Shown here: one piece after another, positions 1-10,159 of the stretch | Layout: every line of letters begins with the position of its first letter | How positions within the stretch are numbered: the first letter of the stretch is position 1 | Source of the DNA: Sabellastarte sp. h YS-2021 | Lineage: Eukaryota > Annelida > Polychaeta > Sabellida > Sabellidae | DNA: 64,000 nucleotides | Reading direction: 5' to 3' | Assembly: GCA_964017235.1 (NCBI GenBank) | Contig: OZ024931.1 | Span: 95,870,221 to 95,934,220, forward strand | Translations under genes and position numbers: made by a program | Notes under the pieces: generated by a model | The model's input: the letters and a program-made list of their open reading frames with translations, nothing else | Database searches by the model: none | Told to the model about the DNA's origin: nothing

Positions 1-1
1 T

Positions 2-451
2 TGCGTCAGCTGAGGATCTGTGAGTAGTAGGCGACTTAACCGGCTTCTCTGAAGACGTAGAAGATTTAGAAGCAGTTTTCTTGTCAGAAGATGATGATTT
101 CTTCTTCTTGGCAGAGGAACTCGAACCAGGGGACTGTACCATCCCCTGGCCATCCACAGCCCCCACTACCGTCACAGAGGATGGGTGAATGAGGGAGGAA
201 CTGTCTGAGTCCTTGGTGGGAGTATCTGAAGCTTTCTTTAAATCACGTTTCTCTTTCTTTAAACGATAACTGGGGGTAGACAACTGAACACGTTGTTCCT
301 CAGTCAAGGAATTACAAGCCTGGCAATCATTATTGGTAATGCAAGGGTCCGTGCCTTTACCCTTCTCTCTGCAGCGTGCGCAGAAACAATGGCTGTCAAA
401 ACTTGCCATGATGTGGCCACAGCTACCATGTTTCTGGCCTGGAGAAGACAT
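2..451 (-). pseudogene. DIRS-type fossil D2a: gag-like ORF1, N-terminal part
   Basis: A minus-strand frame starts with ATG at 449-451 and runs off the window edge. Near the start it has a Cys/His-rich segment (CGHIMASFDSHCFCARCREK, then further paired cysteines), followed by Lys/Ser-rich low complexity. The same arrangement is found in the gag-like ORF1 of the other DIRS fossils here (about 51.6-51.9 kb and 58.4-58.9 kb). DIRS elements are tyrosine-recombinase retrotransposons whose ORF1 is taken to be a structural protein. It is truncated by the window, so whether it is whole cannot be judged. Confidence 0.7.
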
Positions 452-579
452 AATGATCTGATGGCAGCAAAATAATAAGTCCAAAACGTTCTATATACTC
501 CCAGAACAATGTTAACACAAGTTTATAAAACAATTCTCACCAATAACAATGAAAATCTGAAGTTAAAGTTCTGTTGAAA

Positions 580-800
580 ATATTCCGTGTACACAAGCAT
601 GCGCCAAACGAAAAAGATGCTATGACGTCACGCTGTCTAGACAGGAAGGAAGTACCACACGCCATCTGGCGAGTGCACAGCACTGGACCGGCCTGGCCGG
701 TGGAAACACAGGACGTCTTTTTCTGACGTTTGGCGGGCCGGTCTGCGCCGACTGGATAAGCTATTGTCCATTGGATAGGATGTATTAACACAATAAAAAA
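580..800 (-). mobile_element. DIRS fossil D2a: 5' terminal inverted-repeat region
   Basis: This stretch lies just upstream of the D2a gag start and is clearly homologous to 52000-52220 and 61873-62092. Shared landmarks are a CTGTCTAGACAGGAA-like palindrome, a GCxGGCC-rich middle, ACACAGGAC and a closing ATTAACRCAATAAAA. In all three places it sits on the 5' side of a D2 ORF1. A shorter inverted version lies at 49575-49655. I read it as the D2 terminal repeat. The D2a body lies mostly outside the window. Confidence 0.65.
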
Positions 801-924
801 CATATTTCCTTCATTTCTATTGAATAAAATATCATTGATGGTTGCCGATATTGTCGATTGTGTATACGGTGACACCTCCCGATATAATTAACTGGGTGTC
901 CGGTGACGTACGCGAAGCTTGCGT

Positions 925-1250
925 GTATAAAATATCTACATGAAGCATATAGCTAAAGTTGGTAAACATAAACATTTAAAAGTCTAATAATATTTTTTCA
1001 ACATAATATTTGCATCTAATGTATGGTAAAATGCGTATAAAATATCTACATGAAGCATATAGCTAAAGTTGGTTAACATAAACATTTAAAAGTCTAATGA
1101 TATTTTTTCAACATAATATTTGCATTTAATGTACTGTAAAATGCGTATAAAATATCTACATGAAGCATATAGCTAAAGTTGGTAAACATAAACATTTAAA
1201 AGTCTAATGATATTTTTTCAACATAATATTTGCATCTAATGTACTGTAAA
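925..1250. repeat. 110-bp tandem repeat, 3 copies
   Basis: The unit beginning GTATAAAATATCTACATGAA recurs at 925, 1035 and 1145, an exact 110-bp period with only a few substitutions. It is AT-rich with no open frame. The high identity implies a recent tandem amplification. It adjoins the outer side of the D2a terminal repeat. Confidence 0.9.
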
Positions 1251-1426
1251 ATGAAGTATGCTTAGTATTTTCTAACAGTCATCATAATAAAGTAAACTGT
1301 TCTGGTATAATGTATATTTTGGTTTATAGTTCATTATTACATATTTACAAGCAGTGAACATTAAACTTTCATTTCACATATTTACTGGAAGTCAAACCTG
1401 TCAACTTGTGAAATAACACAGGTCGC

Positions 1427-1481
1427 GTATTTACTGACCAAAACAGTAAATACGTGTATTTACTGAAAAATTTCAGTAAAT
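1427..1481. repeat. Two adjacent TTTACTG palindromes
   Basis: Two hairpins lie 4 bp apart. Bases 1427-1436 pair with 1444-1453 (arms GTATTTACTG, 7-nt loop). Bases 1458-1468 pair with 1471-1481 (arms ATTTACTGAAA, 2-nt loop). Further TTTACTG copies flank them near 1381 and 1489. It could be the centre of a small foldback element. No target duplication was found. Confidence 0.6.
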
Positions 1482-1611
1482 CTAAATATTTACTGATTTC
1501 ACATATCTAGTGTAGCAGACATATAACTTATTCTGTAACTATTTCCTTTTACAAACGAGAAAAAGGGTATTTGCTAATTCAAAAATAAAGCATTCCACAG
1601 CAAGTAAAGTG

Positions 1612-1617
1612 TTTATT
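1612..1617 (-). promoter_or_regulatory. Candidate poly(A) signal AATAAA
   Basis: On the minus strand AATAAA lies about 170 bases downstream of the stop codon of the candidate terminal exon 1789-1969, with a T/G-rich stretch just after it. Its position fits a 3' UTR end, but AATAAA is common in AT-rich DNA. Confidence 0.3.
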
Positions 1618-1788
1618 GGTAAAAATTTTAAAGATAAAGACAAGTTAAAAAGTACTGAGGTGATTTTTGTACAAGCAGACATAGAAGTATTGAGATGTAG
1701 ACTTCAGGCAAACTTCAGCAAATTAATACATTAATATGACTCTAAATTATATTAAAAGATACAAAAATCAGCAATGTACAGCTGCCAT

Positions 1789-1969
1789 TTATGTTATCAT
1801 CGGAAAATCAATATCTCGTTCCTCTAAAATAAATAGTTTGAAGTGTTCACTGTGGTGGCCAATTTTTATTTTGTCCAGTACAGCATTAGCAATTGGTAAA
1901 CTCTTGTAATATAGAACGCACAAAAGATCAGTTGTTACACCCTTAACATTGGTTGCAAGGCAGAAACAA
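1789..1969 (-). CDS. Candidate 3' terminal exon, unknown protein
   Basis: On the minus strand a splice acceptor (TGATGTTTTCAG) is followed by a phase-2 open frame of 59 full codons ending in TAA at 1789-1791. The residues look protein-like: NVKGVTTDLLCVLYY near the start and HFKLFILEERDIDF near the end. A weak resemblance to a Ras-association-type fold is only an impression. A poly(A) signal lies about 170 bp downstream. The first ~39 exon bases and the acceptor fall inside a perfect 170-bp tandem duplication, so a second acceptor copy lies upstream. It could also be a chance open frame. Confidence 0.3.
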
Positions 1970-2269
1970 CTGAAAACATCAGACATAATTAAACAACAAA
2001 TTTCTAATTATAAATTTATAAAAAAAACATAATTTTTATCTATGAACTTGTTTCATAGTGTGTGAAATATTGTTGGCTCACTGAATTTGTACTATTATCA
2101 GTTGTTACACCCTTAACATTGGTTGCAAGGCAGAAACAACTGAAAACATCAGACATAATTAAACAACAAATTTCTAATTATAAATTTATAAAAAAAACAT
2201 AATTTTTATCTATGAACTTGTTTCATAGTGTGTGAAATATTGTTGGCTCACTGAATTTGTACTATTATC
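1931..2269. repeat. 170-bp perfect tandem duplication
   Basis: Bases 1931-2100 repeat at 2101-2269 with no difference that I can see, except at the last base. The duplicated segment contains the acceptor and first bases of the candidate terminal exon plus AT-rich intron-like sequence. Such identity means either a very recent duplication or an assembly artefact. Confidence 0.9.
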
Positions 2270-2286
2270 CGCACTATAACAAGTAA

Positions 2287-2609
2287 GCCACTGTGGTCTA
2301 GCGGGTAACACACTTGTCTAGGAACTCAGAGGACGTGGGTTCAATCCCAGGTACAGGCAGATACATGGTGGCTCAGATGACCACTTAAAATGGCGGTCCT
2401 CTGTCATTGGGTCCTATCCCCAGTGGCAGGTTAAAGAACCTCAAGGACGTTGATAAATCATCATCCTTGAGCCTCTATCTTTCAGTTAGGGGAATGTCAG
2501 TTACTTGTCAGTTAGGGCTGTACATGTACAGTTGGATTGGTTAAATAGCGCTTTGAGTCCTGTAGTATATGGAGATATTGCGCTGAGTATAAATACATAA
2601 TAATAATAA
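2287..2609 (+). mobile_element. tRNA-derived SINE (family A)
   Basis: The 5' head is tRNA-like. It has an A-box-like TGGTCTAGCGGGTAAC and a B-box GGTTCAATCCC 34 bp further on, but it lacks a foldable acceptor stem, so it is not a tRNA gene. The body is about 230 bp. The tail TAGCGCTTTGAGTCCTGTAG...GAGATATTGCGCTGAGTATAAAT then (TAA)n resembles a CR1/L2-type LINE 3' end, which would let a partner LINE mobilise it. The left end of H1a interrupts or adjoins the TAA tail. Confidence 0.8.
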
Positions 2610-2669
2610 CTAGACCTAGCGCATCGGAGAACCGATGCAAATTGTATCCACCGTAAAGACAATGCACCA

Positions 2670-4620
2670 AAACCTCTAGGACCAATAATAAGCGAGTTAT
2701 AAGCACTTTCATCCTCTTTTGTCCTCATTTCACCTTCAAGGAGGGGCCCAAGGTCAAATCCGACCACGCCAGAAGATTCCCAGTGCATGATTTCCTATAT
2801 GTTGATTTACCATCCCAAACATCTAGGACCAATAATAAGCGAGTTATAAGCACTTTTAAGTTTGGCTGTCCTCATTTGACCTTCAAGGAGGGGCCCAAGG
2901 TCAAATCCGACCACACCAGAAGATTCCCAGCCCATGATTTTCTATATGTTGGTTTACCATCCCAAACCTCTAGGACCAATAATAAGCGAGTTATAGGCAC
3001 TTTTACCTTTGGCTATCCTCGTTTGACCTTGAAGGAGGGGCCCAAGGTCAAATCTGACCACACCAGAAGATTCCCAGCCCATGATTTCCTATATGCTGGT
3101 TTACCATGCCAAACCTCTAGGACCAATAATAAGCGAGTTATAAGAACTTTTAAGTTTGGCTGTCCTTGTTTGACCTTGAAGGAGGGGCCCAAGGTCAAAT
3201 CCGACCACGCCAGAAGATTCCCAGCCCATGATTTCCTATATGTTGGTTTATCATGCCAAACCTCTAGGACCAATAATAAGCGAGTTATAAGCACTTTTAA
3301 GTTTGGCTGTCCTCACTTGACCTTGAAGGAGGGGCCCAAGGTCAAATCCGAACATGCCAGAAGATTCCCCACCCATGATTTCCTGTATATTGGTTTACCA
3401 TCCCAAACCACTGGGATCAATAATAAGCCAGTTATAAGCACTTTTAAGTTTGACTATCCTCGTTTGACCTCGAAGGAGGGGCCCAAGGTCAAATCCGACC
3501 ACGCCAGAAGATTCCCAGCCCATGATTTCCTATAGGTTGGTTTACCATCCCAAACCTCTAAAACCAATAATAAGCGACTTACAAGCACTTTTAAGTTTGG
3601 CTGTCCTCATTTGACCTCGAAGGAGAGGCCCAAGGTCAAATCCGACCACACCAAAAGATTCCCAGCACATGATTTCCTATATGTTGGTTTACCATCCCAA
3701 ACCTCTAGGACCAATAATAAGTGAGTTATAAGAACTTTTAAGTTTGGCTGTCCTCATTTGACCTTGAACGAGGGGCCCAAGGTCAAATCCGACCACACCA
3801 GAAGATTCCCAGCCCATGATTTCCTATAGGTTGGTTTACCATCCCAAACCTCTAGGACCAATAATAAGTGAGTTATAAGCACTTTTACCTTTGGCTATCC
3901 TCATTTGACCTTCAAGGAGGGGCCCAAGGTCAAATCCGACCACACCAGAAGATTCCCAGCCCATGATTTTCTATATGCTGGTTTAACATCCCAAACATCT
4001 AGGACCAATAATAAGCGAGTTATAAGCACTTTTAAGTTTGGCTGTCCTCGTTTGACCTTGAATGAGGGGCCCAAGGTCAAATCCGACCACACCAGAAGAT
4101 TCCCAGCCCATGATTTTCTACATGTTGGTTTACCATCCCAAACCTCTAGGACCAATAATAAGTGAGTTATAGGCACTTTTACCTTTGGCTATCCTCGTTT
4201 GACCTTGAGGGAGGGGCCCAAGGTCAAATCAGACCACACCAGAAGATTCCCAGCCCATGATTTCCTATATGCTGGTTTACCATCCCAAACCTCTAGGACC
4301 AATAATAAGCGAGTTATAAGCACTTTTAAGTTTGGCTGTCCTCGTTTGACCTTGAAGGAGGGGCCCAAGGTCAAATCTGACGACGCCAGAAGATTCCCAG
4401 CCCATGATTTCCTATATGTTGGTTTGCCATCCCAAACCTCTAGGATCGATAATAAGCGAGTTATAAGCACTTTTAAGTTTGGCTATCCTCGTTTGACCTT
4501 GAAGGAGGGATCCGAGGTCAAATCTGACCACATCAGAAGATTCGCAGCACATGATTTCCTATAGGTTGGCTTCACATTGCAAACCTCTAAGACCAATAAT
4601 AAGGGAGATATAGGCACTTT
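2670..4620. repeat. 147-bp tandem array, about 13 units (H1 core)
   Basis: The period is 147 bp (CTAGGACC at 2823, 2970 and 3117). Each unit holds CTCTAGGACCAATAATAAG, then CGAGTTATAAGCACTTTTA, then an inverted pair TTTGACCTTG...CAAGGTCAAA (for example 3022-3031 with 3043-3052). Because 147 is a multiple of 3, long open frames run through the array on both strands. They are an effect of periodicity, not genes. Units are roughly 90-97% alike. Confidence 0.95.
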
Positions 4621-4749
4621 TAAAGTCCGCTATGTGGGTTACTTCGACACTCTGTGGATGACCTTGAGTTAGGAGCTTCAAGGTCAAATGTGTGCAAGGT
4701 TGTAGAGGACATGTATATGTGTCATACATATCACCTATGAAGAGATTCA

Positions 4750-4990
4750 ACCTTCTACCTATGACGAACAGCCAGTAGAAAAATCTAGATTATTTTCAAA
4801 GAAATGCCCGTGGCGGCCATCTTGTTTTTCAGAATGAGGCTATTTTCCTTCCCAGAGAAGCTTACCCCCCACTGAAGATATCCTGCAAAATTGGTGAACC
4901 TAGCTGCTGTTGTTTTCCTCTTAGAGCGTTAACGCCGAAAATCTCTCTACGCGCGGCGGCGGTGGCGGCGTAGCGAACGTTAAACCAAAG
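4750..4990. repeat. H1 right-end module
   Basis: The sequence contains GTGGCGGCCATCTTGTTTTTCA, GAAAATCTCTCTACG and a GC-rich GGCGGCGGTGGCGGCG stretch just before the terminal hairpin. The same module recurs at 28340-29005 and 63300-63490, which ties those loci to family H1. Confidence 0.75.
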
Positions 4991-5027
4991 TATCCACCGG
5001 ATGCTTCCGGTGGATACAATAATAAGT

Positions 5028-5400
5028 TTTTTTTCATCAAGTTTCCCCAAATCCCTTACTACCGCTTACCATCATGTTGAAACAAAATCTCTATGCTGGC
5101 CCTACACTCACCCAACCGAAGGTAAATCTAGAGATGTACAGCCTTAAAACAGTAAGAGGGAGTCACTGTTGGCTTACCATTATTCCAACAGTGACAAAAT
5201 CATCAGCCTGTACAAATAACAGCAAAACTATATTGGCTCCCAAAATTAAAGTGAGGCTTAACAGTGTTCTTCTGGTGCACGCGCATGTGCGGTCATGCGT
5301 ATACATACTGGTACCGACAAGAATATTTATTTTAAAAATATTCTCGTTTGGTCGTCCATGTTTGCTCCCGCCAACACGTAAGCACTAGTGAGGATAAGGT
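5028..5400 (+). other. Unique stretch with a strong candidate 5' splice site
   Basis: There are no tandem repeats here, and CpG content is higher than in its surroundings. The only notable signal is GATAAG|GTAAGTATT at 5393-5407, a near-consensus splice donor with the exon ending at 5398. It could close a 5' non-coding exon on the plus strand, but no coding frame or TATA box supports this. Otherwise nothing recognisable. Confidence 0.2.
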
Positions 5401-5677
5401 AAGTATTTAACTTATAAAAAGTTAAATTACAACAAAATTTTTACAATTGCTCAGCTATACCATGGGCTATACGTCTGCAATTTGACTATGCTATAGCTAA
5501 CTCAAAGAAAGATGAATAACACATTTAAACAAAATTCTATAATAGTTTTCAAGTTACAACTGATTTACTCAACATTGAGAACCTCAAAGTAGCTATTACT
5601 CAACTATCCAATGAGCTACAGGTCTGCCATTTCACTATGTTATAGCTGACCCAAAGTAGGTGAATAACATATTGAAA
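5401..5677. repeat. AGTAGCTATTACTC-type array (left flank of H2a)
   Basis: About 155-bp units with AAAGTAGCTATTACTCA, CTATGTTATAGCTGACCC, AGTAGGTGAATAACATATT and GCAATAGTTTTCAAGTTACAA blocks. The array breaks off at ...ATATTGAAA where H2a begins and resumes at 10906 with AAACCTCTCAATT. Confidence 0.85.
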
Positions 5678-6189
5678 CAAGCAATCAGTGCCCGTGAACG
5701 GGCTCTGTGTCAGCTGACTGTGTGTTTTGAGTTTCAGAGTAGAAGTGAAAGGTCACAAAGGTTGTGCACTGCAAATGGTATTCAGAAGTAAAGTTAGCTA
5801 TAAATGGGTAAAAAGTAGGTGGGAAAACTTATTTCAACAAAATACTGTAAATGCAACAGTTACAAGTGATTTAATCAACAGTGATAATCTCCAATTAGGT
5901 TTTACTCAGTTTTATATTGAGCTACAAGTCTGCAATTAAACTATGTTATAGCTGAGCGAACAGCTCAACAGTTAGAACCTCAAAGTAGCTATTGCTCATC
6001 AATGCAATGAGCTACAGGTCTGATACATTGCTATGTTATAGCTGTTAAAAAAGTAGCTGAATAACATATTTAAAGGAAATTCTCTAAGTGCAATAGTTTT
6101 CAAGTTACAATTGATTTACTCAACATTTAAAATCTGAAAGTAGCTACTGCTCATGTATGCAATGAGCTGTAGGTCTGCAACTTCACTAT

Positions 6190-7470
6190 GTTATAGCTGA
6201 CCCCAAAGCAGGTGAACAACACATGCAAATTTGTATCCACCAGAAAGACAACTCACCAAAGCCAGTGAACCATCGTTTGACCTTGAAGGAGGGGCTCAAG
6301 GTCAAATCTGACCACATCAGCAGATTCTCAGCCCATGATTTCCTATAAGTTAGTTTCACATTGCAAACCTCTAGGACCAATAATAAGCAAATTATAAGCA
6401 CTTTTAAGTTTGGCTATCCTATTTGACCTTGTAGGAGGGTTCCAAGATCAAATCTGACCACATCAAAAGATTCCCAGTCCATGATTCCCTATAGGTATGT
6501 TTCACTCTGGAAACTTCTAGTACCAATAATAAGCAAGTTATAAGCACTTTTAAGTTTGGCTGTCCTCATTTGATCTTGAAGGAGGGGTCCAAGGCCACAT
6601 GTGACCACATCAAAAGATTCCAAGCCCATGATTTCATATGTGTTTGTTTCACATTGCAAACCTCTAGGATCAATACTATACCTACGCATCGGAGAACCAA
6701 TGCAAATCTGTGTCCACCAGAAAGACAACTCAACACCAGTGAACCATCGTTTGACCTTGAAGGAGGGGCCAAAGGTCAAATCTGACATCAGAAGATTCCC
6801 AGCCCACAATATCCTGCAAGTTGGTTTCACATTGCAAACCTCTAGGATCAATAATAAATGAGTTATAACCCCTTTTAAGTTTGGCTGTCCTCGTTTGACC
6901 TTGTAGGAGGGGCTCAATGTAAAATCTGACTACATAAGAGGATTCCCAGCCCATGATTTCCTATAAGGTGGTTTCACATTGCAAACCTCTAGGACCAATA
7001 ATAAGCAAGTTATAAGCACTTTTAACCTTAGCTATCCTCGTATGACCTTGAAGGAGGGGTCCAATGTCAAATCTGACCACATCAAAAGATTCCCAGCCCA
7101 TAATTTCCTATAAGTTGCTTTACCATCCCAAACCTCTAGGACCAATAATAAGCGAGTTATAAGCGCTTTTAAGTTTGGCTATCCTCATTTGACCTTGAAG
7201 GAGTGGCCCAAGGTCAAATCCGACTACACCAGAAGATTCACAGCCTATGATTTCCTATAGGTTGGTTTACCATCCCAAACGTCTTGAACCAATAATAAGC
7301 GAGTTATAAGCACTTTTAACTTTGGCTATCCTCGTTTGACCTTGAAGGAGGGGCCCAAGGTCAAATCAGGCCACACCAGAAGATTCCCAGTTCATGATTT
7401 CCTATATGTTGGTTTACCATCCCAAATGTCTTGAACCAATAATAAGCGAGTTATAAGCTGACTTCACATA
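6190..7470. repeat. 147-bp-type array with H1 left-end motifs
   Basis: About 8-9 diverged units of the 147-bp family (GACCAATAATAAG, GAGTTATAAGCACTTTTAA, GACCTTGAAGGAGGGG). The H1 left-end signature occurs twice: a partial one near 6222 (GCAAATTTGTATCCACC) and one with hairpin GCATCGG-AGAA-CCAATGC at 6686-6703. No H1 right end was found, so these may be 5' fragments or rearranged copies. Confidence 0.8.
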
Positions 7471-7599
7471 CTTTTTAGTCAGCCATAACATGAAAATTCA
7501 AAATGGCCACCATTTTTGGGGAGACAAAAATTTTTGACAAGACCACTGCCGCGGTGTGTATCTCCCGCCAAGCATTAAAGGAGAAGAAATAGCTTTTCC

Positions 7600-8838
7600 G
7601 AGATATTCACTATTTTTCATTTTCGTGTGTGAAAGCTCTTCCAAAAGTAGATGAATGAGTTATTTGATAAAAATTGGCTATCTGCAATACTTTTAAGAGA
7701 TAATTCGCATTTACTCATTTTGAGTAGGTGAGTAATTATCTACGGGTCTGAAACTTCACCATGTGAAAGCTCTCCCACAAGTAGATGAATCAGTATTTGA
7801 TAAAAATTGGGTATCCGCAATACTTTTACAGATAATTAGCATTTACTCATTTTGAGTAGGTGAGTAATTAGCTATGGGTCTGAAACTTCACCATGTGAAA
7901 GCTCTCCCACAAGTAGATGAATCAGTATTTGATAAAAATTGGGTATCCGCAATACTTTTACAGATAATTAGCATTTACTCATTTTGAGTAGGTGAATAAT
8001 TAGCTATGGGTCTGAAACTTCACGGAGTGAAAGCTCTCCCAAAAGTAGGTGAATGAGTTATTTGAGAAAAATTGTCTATCTGCAATACTTTTAGAGATAA
8101 TTCGCATTTACTCATTTTGAGTAGTTGAGTAATTAGCTATGGGTCTGAAACTTCACCAAGTGAAAGCTCTCCCAAAAGTAGGTGAATGATTTATTTGAGA
8201 AAAATTGGCTATCTGCAATACTTTTAGAGATGATTCGCATTTACTCATTTTGAGTAGTTGAGTAATTAGCTATGGGTCTGAAACTTCACCAAGTGAAAGC
8301 TCTCCCAAAAGTAGGTGAATGATTTATTTGAGAAAAATTGGCTATCTGCAATACTTTTAGAGATAATTCGCATTTACTCATTTTGAGTAGGTGAGTAATT
8401 AGCTATGGGTCTGAAACCTGACCATGTGAAAGCTCTCCCACAAGTAGATGAATGAGTTATTTGATAAAAATTGGGTATCCGCAATAGTTTTTGAGATAAT
8501 TCGCATTTACTCATTTTGAGTAGGTGAGTAATTAGCTACGGGTCTGAAACTTCACCGAGTGAAAGCTCTCCCAAAAGTAGGTGAATGAGTTATTTGAGAA
8601 AAACTGGCTATCTGCAATACTTTTAAGAGATAATTTGCATTTACTCATTTTGAGTAGGTGAGTAATTATCTACAGGTCTGAAACTTCACCATGTGAAAGC
8701 TCTCCCACAAGTAGATGAATGAGTTATTTGATAAAAATTGGGTATCCGCAATAGTTTTAGAGATAATTAGCATTTACTCATTTTGAGTAGGTGAATAATT
8801 AGCTACGGGTCTGAAACTTCACCGAGTGAAAGCTCTTT
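7600..8838. repeat. 132-bp tandem array, about 9 units
   Basis: GTGAAAGCTCTCCCA recurs at 7763, 7895, 8027 and 8160, a period of 132-133 bp. Each unit contains TTTAGAGATAATTCGCATTTACTCATTTTGAGTAG in shortened or varied form. The same family forms the larger array 18440-20130. No coding content. Confidence 0.95.
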
Positions 8839-8844
8839 GGGGTA

Positions 8845-9785
8845 GCTGCTCTGCAGAGATACCCTGAAGATCAAAAATTTCGTCGAAATCGTTCTATCTA
8901 GCACGGTTTTCGAGATATTAGCATTTTTATGTTTTGCAATTTTTGCGAAAAATTCAAAAATTCAAAATGGCCGCCATTTTTGGCAAGATTAAATTTTTTT
9001 GAAAATTGGCATGGCTACTCTGCAGAGATACCCTGTGGGTCAAAAATTTCGACGAAATCGCTCTATCTAGCACGGTTTTCGAGATATAAGCATTTTTATG
9101 TTTTGCAATTTTTGCGAAAAATTCGAAAATTCAAAATGGCCGTCATTTTTTGTGAGACAAAATTTTTTTGAAAATTGGCATGGCTATTTTGCAGAGATAC
9201 CCTGTAGGTCAAAAATTTCATCGAAATTGCTCTATCTAGCAGGGTTTTCGAGATATAAGCATTTTTATGTTTTGCAATTTTTGCGAAAAATTCGAAAATT
9301 CAAAATGGCTGCCATTTTTGGCGAGACAAAATTTTTTTGAAAATAAGCATGGCTACTCTGCAGAGATACCCTGCGGCTCAAAAATTTCGTCGAAATCGCT
9401 CTATCTAGTATGGTTTTCGAGATATAGGCATTTTTATGTTTTGCAATTTTTGCGAAAAATTCGAAAATTCAAAATGGCCGCCATTTTTGGCGAGACAAAA
9501 TTTTTTTGAAAATAACCATGGCTACTCTTCAGAGATACCCTGCGGGTCAAAAATTTCGCCGAAATCGCTCTATCTAGTACGGTTTTCGAGATATAGGCAT
9601 TTTTATGTTTTGCAATTTTTGCGAAAAATTCGAAAATTCAAAATGGCCGCCATTTTTGGCGAGAAATTTTTTTTTTGAAAATTGGGATAACTATCCCTGT
9701 GGGTCAAAAATTTCGTCGAAATCGCTCTATCTAGCACGGTTTTCGAGATATAAGCATTTTTGTTTTTTCCTTATTTGGAAAATTC
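8845..9785. repeat. 169-bp tandem array, about 5.5 units
   Basis: The period is 169 bp. Each unit has CTCTATCTAGCACGG, TTTTCGAGATATAAGCATTTTT and AAAATGGCCGCCATTTTTGG, the last a near-perfect palindrome. Overlapping 80-residue frames appear once per unit and are repeat artefacts. A diverged relative lies at 40030-40620. Confidence 0.95.
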
Positions 9786-10158
9786 GTAATGATTAATTAA
9801 TCATTAATTACTCGGCCATTTCTTAACCAATCAATGCCAAAATCTAATGATTTCCAGATTTTAATAGAATGAATGTATTTGCCAAGTTTCAGGTGAATTG
9901 ATAAAATTCCTTTCAAGTTATCATCCGGACAAGCTTCCCCATCGAAAAAAGACATTTTTGGTCATGTGACCTCTCTGATTGGTTGAAATGTCACTGCAGC
10001 ATATTCAAAAAAATTCCCCAAGGCTACTGCCTAAACCTGCCAAATTTGAAAAGAATCCGCCTAACGGTTAGAGAGTTATAAGGAAAACAAAATGCGGAGC
10101 TGGCGGAGCCTGAAGGTCTCCCATACACAAACAAGCGTCCCTTGTGGGACGCTTAACA
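9786..10158. repeat. Non-tandem tail ending in an AAGCGTCCC hairpin
   Basis: After the 169-bp array there is single-copy sequence with ATTAATCATTAATTA. It closes with a 9-bp perfect hairpin at 10133-10154 (AAGCGTCCC-TTGT-GGGACGCTT) followed by AACAAGG. Its place after an array resembles the other right ends, but no matching left end was found. Confidence 0.5.
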
Positions 10159-10159
10159 A

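Larger units (their letters stand above)
2610..5027. mobile_element. H1a: Helentron-like non-autonomous element with 147-bp core array
   Basis: The left end starts CTAGACC. A hairpin at 2621-2638 (GCATCGG-AGAA-CCGATGC) is followed by the subterminal motif GTATCCACCG at 2644-2653. The right end is a perfect 12-bp hairpin at 4991-5018 (GTATCCACCGGA-TGCT-TCCGGTGGATAC) followed by AATAATAAG. Ends of this design plus a tandem core are typical of non-autonomous Helentrons (HINE, DINE-1, pearl). It carries no protein. It sits in or beside the SINE TAA tail. The 'element' reading is inference; the end motifs are seen directly. Confidence 0.7.

Noticed and set aside
2290-2355. tRNA gene
   Set aside because: A and B boxes are present but there is no proper acceptor or anticodon stem, and a SINE body with a LINE-like tail follows.
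2783-4564. Long plus- and minus-strand open frames (up to 250 residues) that look like repeat proteins
   Set aside because: They exist because the 147-bp unit is a multiple of 3. Both strands are open, frames start and stop anywhere, and the same monomer is non-coding in other arrays.
8929-9796. Series of overlapping 80-residue frames with near-identical sequence
   Set aside because: One frame per 169-bp repeat unit, shifting phase in each unit; a satellite artefact.
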